Positions 47,324 to 56,303 of a stretch of 64,000 bases of DNA are shown one piece after another. The stretch covers positions 62,001-126,000 of the forward strand of contig CAIKMQ010000009.1 in assembly GCA_903828565.1 (NCBI GenBank). The letters run 5' to 3'. Origin of the DNA: an uncultured Leptolinea sp. (GTDB lineage Bacteria > Chloroflexota > Anaerolineae > Anaerolineales > Anaerolineaceae). The notes beneath the pieces were generated by a model. The model worked only from the letters and a program-made list of their open reading frames with translations. It had not been told where the DNA came from and searched no databases. Numbering within the stretch: position 1 is the first letter of the stretch; every line of letters starts with the position of its first letter. The position numbers and the translations under genes are program-made.

Positions 47324-47725
47324 ATGCGCAATACATTCAAACTGATGGTAGTACTACTGGTGGCTGGGTTGATTCTCTCAGCTTGCAGCTTCAACGCGAG
47401 CACCGCCAACATACCGGAAGCCTACATGGCGACCGATGACAGCGGCGCGAACCAAACCACGGTTTTCGCCCAGGATCAGGGCTTCTACGCCATTGTGGTG
47501 CTCAAGAACGCCCCGGATGACACGACTGTCAAAGCCGTGTGGACCGCGGTGGACGTGGCCGATACCGACCCGAACCTTTTGATCGATGAATTCAGCATCA
47601 CCACCGGTGATGCCACCATTCCCTTTAGCCTGGTCAATGACAACCTGTGGCCGATCGGCAGCTACAAGGTGGATATCTACCTGAATGACGAATTGAACCA
47701 GACTCTGGAATTTGAAGTTCAGTAA
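47324..47725 (+). CDS. Lipoprotein, beta-sandwich-like
   Basis: A 133-residue protein with a type II signal peptide: charged MRNTFK, a hydrophobic core, and lipobox LSAC (Cys21). The mature part is short and beta-rich (FYAIVVLKNAPDDTTVKAVW, SYKVDIYLND), like an extracellular beta domain. Function unknown. The ATG at 47324 follows AGGAGG; the longer frame to 47276 overlaps the promoter. Confidence 0.8.
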   Translation: MRNTFKLMVVLLVAGLILSACSFNASTANIPEAYMATDDSGANQTTVFAQDQGFYAIVVLKNAPDDTTVKAVWTAVDVADTDPNLLIDEFSITTGDATIPFSLVNDNLWPIGSYKVDIYLNDELNQTLEFEVQ

Positions 47726-47744
47726 TTTAGATCTCTCAATCAAG

Positions 47745-47770
47745 CAGGCTGCCAGATGGCAGCCTGTTTT
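47745..47770 (+). terminator. Terminator of the lipoprotein gene
   Basis: CAGGCTGCC and GGCAGCCTG around AGAT, followed by TTTT. Confidence 0.88.
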
Positions 47771-47804
47771 GCTTAACCGGGCTTGGCGATCACCGCCCGG
47801 CTGA

Positions 47805-47832
47805 TTGACATTTTCACCTTTACCGCTATAAT
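47805..47832 (+). promoter_or_regulatory. Consensus promoter of serS
   Basis: TTGACA (47805-47810), 16 bp spacer, TATAAT (47827-47832), the best match in the window. Confidence 0.85.
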
Positions 47833-47840
47833 TTCAAACA

Positions 47841-48090
47841 TAAGCTGAGCCTGGAATACAGGGTGATACTTCCGCTCCAGAGAGCCTGCGGACGGTGCAA
47901 GCAGGCAGCGGTTGACACCCAATCCAATCCAGCGTCAGGACTCTGACCAGTTTTCCACGGAAGGCTCCGGCCTGAAAAGGAAACGGGTACGCCCGTTAGC
48001 GCGTTTAAAGGTCCCGCCCCGGCGGGATAAAAGCAGGTGGCACCACGGGCAGCCCCTCGTCCTGCGGACGAATGGGCTGTTGTTTATTAA
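47841..48090 (+). promoter_or_regulatory. T-box leader controlling serS, specifier UCC
   Basis: A T-box riboswitch that senses uncharged tRNA-Ser. Stem I: CTGG (47851-47854) pairs with CCAG (47929-47932); GGGTG (47861-47865) with CACCC (47916-47920); CCGCT with AGCGG; AGAGAG bulge at 47879-47884 and the distal loop GGTGCAA. The 3' side of the specifier loop is AATCCAAT (47921-47928) with UCC at 47923-47925, a serine codon, followed by A. The T-box AGGTGGCACCACG is at 48035-48047. The terminator is CAGCCC (48050-48055) with GGGCTG (48074-48079), inner CGTCC/GGACG, then a U-rich run. Confidence 0.9.
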
Positions 48091-48105
48091 CCAGGAGGAG
48101 CAAAC

Positions 48106-49377
48106 ATGCTAGATATCAACCTTGTCCGCGAGAACCCTGAAGTGGTGCGGGAAGCCCTGCGCAAACGCCAGATGGACCCATCCCCGGTAGACGCGGTGCT
48201 GGAAGTGGACACCCGCCGGCGCGCCGCGCTGAGTGAGGTGGAAGCGTTGAAAGCGCAGCGCAACGCCACCTCGACTGAGATCAGCAAGATGAAGGACGCG
48301 GCTGCCCGGCAGGAAAAGATCGATGCCATGCGCGAACTGGGCGAACGGATTTCCCGGTTGGACCAGGCCTACAAGCAGATGGAAGCCGAACAGCTGGCAA
48401 TCGTCCAGATCATCCCGAACATTCCGCACGCGGATGTGCCGCTGGGCATGGATGACCACGACAACCCGGTCATACAGGTGTACGGCAAGCCGCGCGAGTT
48501 CGCCTTCACCCCCAAGCCGCACTGGGACCTCGGCCCGGATCTCGGCATCATCGATTTTGAGCAGGGGATCAAGCTGACCGGCTCGCGGTTCTATGTGTTG
48601 AGCGGGGCCGGCGCACGGCTGCAGCGTGCGCTCATCGCTTGGATGCTGGACCTGCATATCCGCCAGGGTTACACCGAGAAATACACCCCCTTCATGGTGA
48701 AGAGCGATGTCCTGCTGGCTTCCGGCCAGCTGCCGAAATTCAAAGACAACCTGTACCACGATGTGGAAGAGGATTACTGGATGGTGCCGACTGCCGAAGT
48801 TCCGCTTACCGGCATTCACATGGGTGATTTCATTGAAGAAGCCGCGTTGCCCTTCAATTACACGGCGTACACACCCTGCTTCCGGCGAGAGAAGATGAGC
48901 GCCGGCCGGGATGTGCGCGGCATCAAACGCGGGCACCAGTTTGACAAAGTAGAAATGTATAAATACTGCCGGCCTGAAGATTCCATGGCTGAATTGCAGA
49001 AAATGGTCCAGGATGCCGGGCAAACCTGCGCGGACCTTGGACTGCATTACCGTATGATCCAACAGTGTACGGGCGACCTGGGCTTCAACGGCATGATCGC
49101 ATATGACCTGGAAGTGTGGGCGCCAGGCTGCGGTGAGTGGCTGGAAGTCTCTTCGATTTCGAACGTAGGGGATTTTCAGGCCCGCCGCGCGAACATCAAA
49201 TACCGCCCGGCGGACGGCGGGAAACCGCGCTTTGTGCATACCCTCAACGGCTCAGGGTTGGGCCTGCCGCGCACCTTGATCGCGGTGCTGGAAACCTACC
49301 AGCAGAGCGACGGCTCCATCCAAATACCGGACGTGCTGAAACCCTGGATGGGCGGGATAGACCGCATTACCAAATAA
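48106..49377 (+). CDS. serS: Seryl-tRNA synthetase
   Basis: A 423-residue class II synthetase. The N-terminal coiled-coil arm that grips the long variable arm of tRNA-Ser spans about residues 30-105. Motif 2 reads PCFRREKMSAGRDVRGIKRGHQFDKVE and motif 3 GSGLGLPRTLIAVLETYQ. AGGAGG precedes the ATG. It is controlled by the T-box and shares one base (TAATG) with the next gene. Confidence 0.97.
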   Translation: MLDINLVRENPEVVREALRKRQMDPSPVDAVLEVDTRRRAALSEVEALKAQRNATSTEISKMKDAAARQEKIDAMRELGERISRLDQAYKQMEAEQLAIVQIIPNIPHADVPLGMDDHDNPVIQVYGKPREFAFTPKPHWDLGPDLGIIDFEQGIKLTGSRFYVLSGAGARLQRALIAWMLDLHIRQGYTEKYTPFMVKSDVLLASGQLPKFKDNLYHDVEEDYWMVPTAEVPLTGIHMGDFIEEAALPFNYTAYTPCFRREKMSAGRDVRGIKRGHQFDKVEMYKYCRPEDSMAELQKMVQDAGQTCADLGLHYRMIQQCTGDLGFNGMIAYDLEVWAPGCGEWLEVSSISNVGDFQARRANIKYRPADGGKPRFVHTLNGSGLGLPRTLIAVLETYQQSDGSIQIPDVLKPWMGGIDRITK

Positions 49378-49886
49378 TGGATCTGACGACAATTCTGCCG
49401 TACATTTTTCCGACCCTGGTGCTGCTGGTGATGCTGGCCGGTTGGATCGGGCTGATCATCCCCGTTTACCCCGGCCTGACCATCATCTGGCTAGCCGCGC
49501 TGGTTTTCGCCATCATCCAGGGCCTGCAATGGCCGGGCTGGCTGTTCTTCAGCCTCTTGACCCTGCTGATGATCGCCGGCAACCTGGCGGATAACATTCT
49601 GATCGGCGCGCGAGCCAAACAAACCGGGGCAGCCTGGAGTTCGATCCTGGTGGGCTACCTGGCCGGTCTGATCGGGACTTTTCTCATCCCGGCCGTCGGC
49701 GGAGTGCTGCTGACCATCCTCGGCGTATTTCTGATGGAGTGGCTGCGCCGTAAAGAGTGGCGGACCGCCTGGAAAGTCACCGTGGCCATGGTTTTTGGCA
49801 TTGGCTGGGCGGTGCTGGTGCGCCTGTTGATCGGCGGGATCATGATCGCGCTGTGGCTGGCCTGGTACGGATTGACCGCCGTCTGA
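49377..49886 (+). CDS. DUF456 family membrane protein
   Basis: A 169-residue integral membrane protein with about five helices and the DUF456 pattern: GLIIPVYPGLTIIW, ADNILIGARAKQTGAAWSS, GTFLIPAVGGVLLTILGVFLMEW. Function unknown. Its ATG overlaps the serS stop (TAATG), so the gene is coexpressed with serS under the T-box. Confidence 0.85.
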   Translation: MDLTTILPYIFPTLVLLVMLAGWIGLIIPVYPGLTIIWLAALVFAIIQGLQWPGWLFFSLLTLLMIAGNLADNILIGARAKQTGAAWSSILVGYLAGLIGTFLIPAVGGVLLTILGVFLMEWLRRKEWRTAWKVTVAMVFGIGWAVLVRLLIGGIMIALWLAWYGLTAV

Positions 49887-49960
49887 TGGCCCACGGAACG
49901 GCCGGCCCGCCCGATATTGTTGAGCCGGATGCGGCATAGGTAGAAACGATCGATAGAAAT

Positions 49961-49987
49961 CAGCCCCGGTACGCCGGGGCTGATTTT
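49961..49987 (+). terminator. Terminator of the serS operon
   Basis: CAGCCCCGG and CCGGGGCTG around TACG, followed by ATTTTTG. Confidence 0.9.
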
Positions 49988-50001
49988 TGTTTATTAACAA
50001 G

Positions 50002-50484
50002 TTAATCGTGTGCCAGGTAAGCTTCGAGCATCAGCAGGTTCTTTTCGCCAGCCTGCTTCACCACGCGCAGCAGCGCGTCTGTATGGCTGACCTCTTCCAG
50101 CTGTTCGCTGACAAACCAGCCCAGGAACTCGCGCGCCAGATGGTCATTCTGTTTGATCGCCAGGTCCATCAAGGCATTGACGCGGCGGGTCACTTCCCAC
50201 TCCCAATCCAGCGCGTACTGGATGGCTTCTTCCGCGCTGGCAAAGCCGGTTTTTCCGGCGGGGACAGCCGGTACCTTCAATTCACCGCCAGTTTCCATGA
50301 CATACTTCACAAATTTCAGGCCGTGCCCGCGCTCTTCTTCGGCCTGCTTCATAAACATCTTTGCCATGCCCTTCAATGCCCGCGCGTCAAAGAAGGCGGC
50401 CAATTGCAGGTACTGGCTGGCGGCTTCAAATTCATGCCCGATCTGCGCGTTGATCATTTCATTCAATTCTTTGCTAATCATCAT
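50002..50484 (-). CDS. Ferritin-like iron storage protein
   Basis: A 160-residue non-haem ferritin. The four-helix motifs are present: E18/E20 and Y25 in GHEFEAASQYLQ, QAEEERGHGLKF with E and H54, and LEEVSHTDALL later. It would oxidise and store Fe(II). The C-terminal fifth helix is present. The ATG at 50484 has AAAGGG upstream; TATAAT lies at 50517-50522 on the minus strand. Confidence 0.93.
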   Translation of the reverse strand: MMISKELNEMINAQIGHEFEAASQYLQLAAFFDARALKGMAKMFMKQAEEERGHGLKFVKYVMETGGELKVPAVPAGKTGFASAEEAIQYALDWEWEVTRRVNALMDLAIKQNDHLAREFLGWFVSEQLEEVSHTDALLRVVKQAGEKNLLMLEAYLAHD

Positions 50485-50516
50485 AGGATTACCCTTTCTG
50501 GGATTGATTTAAATTC

Positions 50517-50522
50517 ATTATA
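50517..50522 (-). promoter_or_regulatory. -10 box of the ferritin gene
   Basis: TATAAT on the minus strand, 33 bp upstream of the ATG; no good -35. An imperfect short tandem repeat (TATTTC units) lies just upstream at 50532-50545. Confidence 0.4.
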
Positions 50523-50609
50523 GCAAGCCTGTATTTCTATTTCTATTGCAGGGTTACACGCCCGGTTTGATGATATAAATAGAAATTAGAATATTCAGCG
50601 GAGAAGAAC

Positions 50610-51311
50610 ATGGTTTGCATGGATCTACCTCAACCAAATACCGGCACTCAAGCAGACTTCGGGCAGTTTGCCCGGCTTGAGAAAAAAGCCCGCCTGATGT
50701 TGAATGACCAATTTGAGTACGCCTGGAAGCAACGGGAATTGGCGCCGGAGAAACACGCGGCCGCTTTTTTGACAGCCTGGGAAGTGCTGTGCGCGACAGC
50801 CGAGGTCACCACAGGGCAGTTCAACCCGGCGGATTGGGTACCGGCCATCGGGCAGGACCCCGCCTGGGCACAAAAATTCAATGACCTGATAGATAACCCT
50901 AAATCCCTCACCCGCATGTATGTTAAACGGTTCGCGCAGTTATGGCCGATCTATGATGTGCAGGCTGGTATGCTTCAGGGAATATTGCAAGTGGAAGCCC
51001 CAACGCGTGCGGATGCTCAGGCGGTTTACTTCCGAGCTGGAATCCCGTGCGCGCCGACCTGCTGGCAGACACATTCACAAGAAACCCCATTGCCGGCACC
51101 GGATTGGCAGCACACCTTGCCCGCCTGGGAAGCAGTCCGCCGCAACTTATTTCAGGACCCGGCATGGCACAACACGGAGAACGACACGCGGATCATTTCA
51201 AATGCTTTCCTCTCCCTGATTTATTTCTTCAAAGAGAGCCATCTCTACTTTGAGAACCCCAGCCTCAGCCCGGATATCTTTGACCGGACCCAGGTGCTTT
51301 CCAGCTTATGA
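50610..51311 (+). CDS. Hypothetical protein upstream of ATL
   Basis: A 233-residue protein with no recognised domain. It is rich in Trp and aromatic residues (NPADWVPAIGQDPAWAQKF, FAQLWPIYD), mostly helical, with no signal peptide. It overlaps the alkyltransferase-like gene by 4 bp (ATGA), so it is translated with it. GGAG precedes the ATG at 50610. Function unknown. Confidence 0.7.
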   Translation: MVCMDLPQPNTGTQADFGQFARLEKKARLMLNDQFEYAWKQRELAPEKHAAAFLTAWEVLCATAEVTTGQFNPADWVPAIGQDPAWAQKFNDLIDNPKSLTRMYVKRFAQLWPIYDVQAGMLQGILQVEAPTRADAQAVYFRAGIPCAPTCWQTHSQETPLPAPDWQHTLPAWEAVRRNLFQDPAWHNTENDTRIISNAFLSLIYFFKESHLYFENPSLSPDIFDRTQVLSSL

Positions 51312-51628
51312 GCGAGACAGCCGATCATCCTTCTGTTTATTTACGCATTCAGGAGATTGTCAGGCAGATCCCTGCCGGCCGGGTCTGCACCTATGGACAG
51401 GTAGCCTACCTCGCCGGTGGATGTACCGCCCGTATGGTCGGATATGCCATGGCATCACTGCCCGAGGGATCTGACGTGCCATGGCAGCGGGTGATCAATG
51501 CCCGCGGACGGATCAGCCCGCATGGTTACGGCTACGGTTCGCTGCGGCAGAGACAGTTGCTGGAAGAGGAAGGGGTGCTCTTCTCCCGGGATGGCGTGAT
51601 CGACATGGGAATCTTCTCCTGGCCGTAA
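51308..51628 (+). CDS. Alkyltransferase-like protein (ATL), MGMT fold
   Basis: A 106-residue protein with the DNA-binding domain of O6-alkylguanine-DNA alkyltransferase: IPAGRVCTYGQVA, ARMVGYAM with the arginine finger R42, and PWQRVINARGRIS (58-70). The catalytic Cys of PCHR is replaced by Trp, the hallmark of ATL proteins, which bind O6-alkylguanine without repairing it and hand it to excision repair. Overlaps the preceding unknown gene by 4 bp. Confidence 0.92.
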   Translation: MSETADHPSVYLRIQEIVRQIPAGRVCTYGQVAYLAGGCTARMVGYAMASLPEGSDVPWQRVINARGRISPHGYGYGSLRQRQLLEEEGVLFSRDGVIDMGIFSWP

Positions 51629-51643
51629 CAGCGGCAGAAAAGA

Positions 51644-54600
51644 TCAGACATTCTTCCAAATACCCGGGGTGGGAGCCAGTTGTTTGATGATCGCGATCAG
51701 TTTATCCATTGGCAACGGCTTGGAAAGGTAATAATCGGCGCCGGCATCGCGGCACATTTCTTCATCGCCCGGCATAACCAGCGCAGTAAAAGCAACCACC
51801 GGAACTTGCCGCAACCATTCTGAATCGGATGAACGCAACAGGCGGATTGCCTGAATGCCATCCATGCCCGGCATCTGAATATCAGTTAGAATAATATCCA
51901 CAGAGAAACGCGTGGCTATATCCAGTAACTCATACCCATTACGGGCGGTCATGACATGGCAGCCGGCTGCGGATAAGACTGCAGAGACCGTATCCAGGTT
52001 GATCTCATTATCATCTACCAGGAGCACCTCGTGGTTTAGTTTTTCTCCGGCAGCCAGGTGGGGGGATAATGAAGGAGGCGCAGCCACCCGCGATAATTCC
52101 TTCTTCAATTCCTGCAGGGTGAAAGGTTTCACGAGGTATCCGGCGGCTCCCATGTGCAAGTAATTTTCGCGCGGTTTTTCGGCTGAACTAATAATGACAA
52201 CGATCCCGGCGGTTCGCGGATCATTTTTTAACTCGCGCAGCACTGCCGCACCATCCATGTCCGGCAGGTGCAGATCCAGCAGGATGGCATCGGGTTTGAA
52301 GCGGACGGCTTCATCCAGGATGCCTGCCCCCCAGCCGCGGATGACCGGTTCGATGCCCAGAGATTTCAACAATTCACTGATTTGCTGCTGATCGGTTTCA
52401 TCATCATCAATCAGCAGTACCCGGTTCATCGGATTAATGTTTCGATTCAAGCGGTGATGATCATCGATCAATGTCCCCTGCCAGCTGAAGGTGAGGGTGA
52501 ACCGGCTGCCCTTACCCTCTTCACTTTCCACGTGGACACTGCCGCCGTGCATTTCCATCAACCGGGCAACGAGCGAGAGTCCCAGCCCGGTACCAGTGTA
52601 TTCACGAGAGAGGCTGCTATCAAGCTGGATGAATGGCTTGAAGAGTTTCTGCATGTTATCCGTGTGGATGCCGATACCGGTATCCCATACCACGATCTGT
52701 AATTGACCATCCGCCACGCTGGCTTCCAGCCCGACTTTGCCGCCCTCAGGGGTGAACTTGACAGCATTGCTCAACAAGTTCACCAGGATTTGTTTCAGCC
52801 TGCGGGTATCGGCCATTAAAGCCGCATTGCGCGGTTCTGCCTGGTAGATCAACTCGATATGCTTTTTCTGGGCCATCGATTTGACCATTTGCAGGCTCGC
52901 CTGGCTGACCTCATGGATGGAGCAGATCTCATACTGCAGTTCCAGCCGGTCGGCACCGATTTTGGAAAGATCCAGAATATCATTGATCAATTCCAACAGG
53001 TGGCGCCCGGACTGTTGGATGTTCTGCACCGCGCTTAGTTGCTTTTCATTCAGATCCCCGTAGGTTTCCATTTGCAGTACTTCAGAGAGTCCCAGTATAC
53101 CCGTGAGGGGAGTGCGCAACTCATGGCTCATGCTGGCGAGAAATTCATCTTTCAGCTTGGATGCTTTTTCCAGTGAAGCATTCGCTGAACTTAACTGATC
53201 GCGGCTTTTTCGCAATGCTTTCTCAGAGGCAATGAGCGCGATTTCTGCTTGCTTTTTATCGGTAATATCTCGTATTACCGACTGGATCAGTACCACCTTC
53301 CCATCTGCATCATGCACCGGTGAGAGCAGGATCTCCATAATGATCTTCGCGCCATCCCGACGGATGAAGGTGCGTTCGTATGCCGGCACTAACTGGCCTT
53401 GCCGGATGGCGGCCAGTTTTTTCTGCGCGTCCTGGCGCTCTTCAGGTACTACGCTGAAATCAAACTCCCGCTTATCGCGCTCCAGGTATTCCGCTAGCGA
53501 ATACCCCAAGATCCGCAACCCCTGCGAGTTAGCACTGATTGCACGCCCGTGAGGGTTGAAGAGAAAAATACCATCACTGGAACTCTCAAATAAGCTGCGG
53601 TAAATGGCTTCTGATTCGAACAGTGATTGTTCGCTGCGATGAAGCGCTTCTACCACTTTCTGTCTTTCGGTCACATCCTGCACGGACGAACGCGTGGCGA
53701 TAATATGTCCGGCAGCATCACGCATGGCTGCACTATTGATCAAAACAAACAGCGGGGTGCCATCTGCGCGAATAAAGGTAAGTTCAGCATTTTTCACTTC
53801 ACCAGTTTGGAGGAATTCCGCGAATATAGCTTCGACTCTTTGTTTTTCGGCATCGGGTACCAGGTCAGAGATCTTCATCTTCCCCACAACTTCATCTTTG
53901 GTGTACCCCAGCCAATTAAGCTCGGTCTGGTTCATCATTCGAAAGACCAGGTCCAAACCCACAGAGTGGTATCCGATTGGCGCGTTGTTATACAGGTCTT
54001 CCACCTCTGCCGTGCGGTCCTTTACCTTTTCTTCCAGTTGCTGGTTGAAGGTCGTCAGACGGTGATTTAATTGACTGATATCCAGACCATCTAGAATCTG
54101 AATGATGAATGAAAATACTGCAATAATGCCGATCACGCCGATCAAAATTACCCGGTTATAATCTGCGCCGGTTGATTCAAGAACTACCCATAATAAGAAG
54201 GCAATGCTGATCAGACTGGCTGTGAAAAAGCGGTGGAACTCGGTGATATTCATCTGGCGGTAGCCAGAGTTCTCACTGCTCCGTTTCCAGTGCTGGATCA
54301 ATGCAGAGGATGCGAATAACACATAACTCCAGGCGTAGATCACATCCACCCAGTGACCATGGAGGAACCCGGTATCCAACTCCACAGAAACAAAGAACGC
54401 ATCTGCCAGAATGGTGGAGAGGCAGGCTGCCAGGAGCAGATAGATGGATGCTGATCGAACTCCCGGATGCGAGTGGGTGAGGATCAGGATGATTGCTGCA
54501 AGCAAAAAGAGATCAAAAGCCGGGTATGCCAGGGTAAACAGGTATTCCAGGCTGAGGCTCCGGTTAGCATCGTTTACGATGGGCCCGAGGATGAACTGCC

Positions 54601-55093
54601 AGAGGTAAAGACCCGCGGTTAGGGATATGATGATGATATCCAGAGTGACCTTTACCCGGTTTCTCCCACGGGGTAAATCGCCAGGGAAGCGCGCGACACC
54701 CATAAGGAATAAGGGGTAGAAAGCCAGATAGAAAAAATTGGCTATTGACGGGAAGGGGTGGATTTTCAACACCTCTTCCATGAAACCCCAGATTGAATCA
54801 CCCAGGGTATAGCAGAGCATGGCCATACCGATCAAAACCCAGGCTCTGCTTAACCGAGGATTTTTTATTTTCAGCTGCCAGGCTGAATAAAAGATCACGC
54901 CACTGGCTACGGCGTTATAAATGATCAGGAGTATATCCATCCACCAGGTAGACTTGAAACTACCAGCGGGATGGAGGGCAGCAATTACCGGGGTTACCAG
55001 TGAGATGAGGAGTAACGTGAAAACAATCAGCTCTGAATTGGTTAACTTTTCCGATCGAATGGTCGATGCGGTTTCCGCCTTGTTATGGTTCAT
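51644..55093 (-). CDS. Hybrid sensor histidine kinase with two receivers
   Basis: A 1149-residue membrane kinase. Residues 1-290 have about eight helices with no known sensor name. PAS domains at about 360-480 and 490-610 (GYHSVGLDLVFRMMNQTEL; SDGIFLFNPHGRAISANSQG) precede HisKA with MSHELRTPLTGILG, HATPase (NLLSNAVKFTPEGG, GTGLGLSLVARL), and two receivers near 885-1000 (DLHLPDMDG) and 1020-1140 (TDIQMPGMDG). Close to the 59488 kinase in PAS and HisKA sequence. Part of the signalling block. Confidence 0.93.
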   Translation of the reverse strand: MNHNKAETASTIRSEKLTNSELIVFTLLLISLVTPVIAALHPAGSFKSTWWMDILLIIYNAVASGVIFYSAWQLKIKNPRLSRAWVLIGMAMLCYTLGDSIWGFMEEVLKIHPFPSIANFFYLAFYPLFLMGVARFPGDLPRGRNRVKVTLDIIIISLTAGLYLWQFILGPIVNDANRSLSLEYLFTLAYPAFDLFLLAAIILILTHSHPGVRSASIYLLLAACLSTILADAFFVSVELDTGFLHGHWVDVIYAWSYVLFASSALIQHWKRSSENSGYRQMNITEFHRFFTASLISIAFLLWVVLESTGADYNRVILIGVIGIIAVFSFIIQILDGLDISQLNHRLTTFNQQLEEKVKDRTAEVEDLYNNAPIGYHSVGLDLVFRMMNQTELNWLGYTKDEVVGKMKISDLVPDAEKQRVEAIFAEFLQTGEVKNAELTFIRADGTPLFVLINSAAMRDAAGHIIATRSSVQDVTERQKVVEALHRSEQSLFESEAIYRSLFESSSDGIFLFNPHGRAISANSQGLRILGYSLAEYLERDKREFDFSVVPEERQDAQKKLAAIRQGQLVPAYERTFIRRDGAKIIMEILLSPVHDADGKVVLIQSVIRDITDKKQAEIALIASEKALRKSRDQLSSANASLEKASKLKDEFLASMSHELRTPLTGILGLSEVLQMETYGDLNEKQLSAVQNIQQSGRHLLELINDILDLSKIGADRLELQYEICSIHEVSQASLQMVKSMAQKKHIELIYQAEPRNAALMADTRRLKQILVNLLSNAVKFTPEGGKVGLEASVADGQLQIVVWDTGIGIHTDNMQKLFKPFIQLDSSLSREYTGTGLGLSLVARLMEMHGGSVHVESEEGKGSRFTLTFSWQGTLIDDHHRLNRNINPMNRVLLIDDDETDQQQISELLKSLGIEPVIRGWGAGILDEAVRFKPDAILLDLHLPDMDGAAVLRELKNDPRTAGIVVIISSAEKPRENYLHMGAAGYLVKPFTLQELKKELSRVAAPPSLSPHLAAGEKLNHEVLLVDDNEINLDTVSAVLSAAGCHVMTARNGYELLDIATRFSVDIILTDIQMPGMDGIQAIRLLRSSDSEWLRQVPVVAFTALVMPGDEEMCRDAGADYYLSKPLPMDKLIAIIKQLAPTPGIWKNV

Positions 55094-55132
55094 GTGCTTT
55101 TGACCTTCGGTATAGCACCCTTACTTTTGATT

Positions 55133-56134
55133 CTATCGGTGTAAATGGTTCCTGAACAATTCTACGATCCGCGGGTCAAAATGACTGCCGGAGGATGGCA
55201 GGATGACTGCCAGCGCTTCTTCCGGTGTCATGGCTTTGCGGTAAGGCCTGTCGGAGGTGAGCGCATCCCATACATCCACAATGGCAAACAGCCTGGCAGC
55301 CAGCGGAATGGCTTCGCCCTTCAAGTGGCGCGGATATCCGCTGCCGTCCCACTTTTCGTGGTGGCAGTAGGGGATATCCAACGCGGGCAGCAAGTACTCA
55401 ATACGTGAAAGCCATTCATAGGCATATTCCGGATGGCGCCGCATGACGACCCATTCATCATCCGTCAACGGCCCGGGCTTGTGTAAAATGGCGTCCGGGA
55501 TACCCAGCTTGCCTACATCGTGCAGCATGCAGCCGCGCCAGATGTGCTGCAAGTCTTCCCCGCCTATACCCATTTCACGGGCAAGCTGCATGGTAAGGGC
55601 ACAAACCCTTTCAGTATGGCCTTCTGTTTCTCTGTCCCGCAGGTCCAATGCGTTTGACCAACCCTGCAGGGTTTGGTCGTATGCGACCAGCAATTCCTTA
55701 TGCATCTTTTCGATCTGGGAACGCTGTTCCACAATGCGCCGGAAGCGGTTCAAGCGCAACACGCCCTGCAGGCGGGCAATCAGTTCCATGCCGTCGTAGG
55801 GTTTGGTAATAAAATCATCCGCGCCAGCACGAATACCGGTTATTTTAGAACTCCGATCATCCAGCGCAGTCACCATCAGGATGGGTATCTCTTTTAACTG
55901 TTCCAACTCGCGCAGTGCCTTGCAGACCTCGTACCCGGTCATCCCCGGCATCATCACATCCAGTAAAATGACATCCGGGACGATCTCTTTGGCTTTATCG
56001 ATACCGATTTGTCCATCCTCAGCAAAATGAAGTGTATACGGCTGCCCGAACAGCAGGGCTTCAATGGTCGTGCGGGCAATCGGTTCATCGTCAACGATCA
56101 GTATATTCGGCAAGTCCTGGTTCGGGTTCGTCAT
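55133..56134 (-). CDS. REC-HD-GYP response regulator, c-di-GMP phosphodiesterase
   Basis: A 333-residue response regulator. The receiver has DD (15-16), phosphoacceptor D59 in ILLDVMMPG and K111. The output domain has HD (205-206) in CMLHDVGKLG and the HHEKWDGSGYP motif (258-268), so c-di-GMP hydrolysis is likely. It lies 39 bp upstream of the 51644 kinase gene and is probably phosphorylated by one or more of the adjacent kinases. Confidence 0.94.
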   Translation of the reverse strand: MTNPNQDLPNILIVDDEPIARTTIEALLFGQPYTLHFAEDGQIGIDKAKEIVPDVILLDVMMPGMTGYEVCKALRELEQLKEIPILMVTALDDRSSKITGIRAGADDFITKPYDGMELIARLQGVLRLNRFRRIVEQRSQIEKMHKELLVAYDQTLQGWSNALDLRDRETEGHTERVCALTMQLAREMGIGGEDLQHIWRGCMLHDVGKLGIPDAILHKPGPLTDDEWVVMRRHPEYAYEWLSRIEYLLPALDIPYCHHEKWDGSGYPRHLKGEAIPLAARLFAIVDVWDALTSDRPYRKAMTPEEALAVILPSSGSHFDPRIVELFRNHLHR

Positions 56135-56156
56135 TGGTTTTCTCCGTGTTTAATCT

Positions 56157-56276
56157 TTATTTTAACCTGAGTTCTTCAATAATCTCCAGCATTTTACCAA
56201 GCGGTACAGGTTTACTAACATACCGGTTCGCGCCGGCAGCCAGGCAGATCTGCTCGTTCCCCGGATTAGGCAGCAT
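56157..56276 (-). pseudogene. Relic of a receiver (REC) domain C-terminus
   Basis: A 39-codon minus frame from ATG 56276 to a stop at 56157 reads LPNPGNEQICLAAGANRYVSK... then a final helix. It matches the end of a receiver domain (compare AMPGDKEMCLGAGANEYISKP in the 59488 kinase). A stop lies directly upstream in frame (TGA at 56280-56282), so no full domain exists. It shows past duplication and deletion. Confidence 0.7.
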
Positions 56277-56303
56277 GTTTCACAAGTGGATTCTGAATCC
56301 GGT

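Noticed and set aside
53760-53900. TATAAT-like boxes inside coding regions
   Set aside because: Internal matches are expected by chance and were not listed unless upstream of a gene start with suitable spacing.
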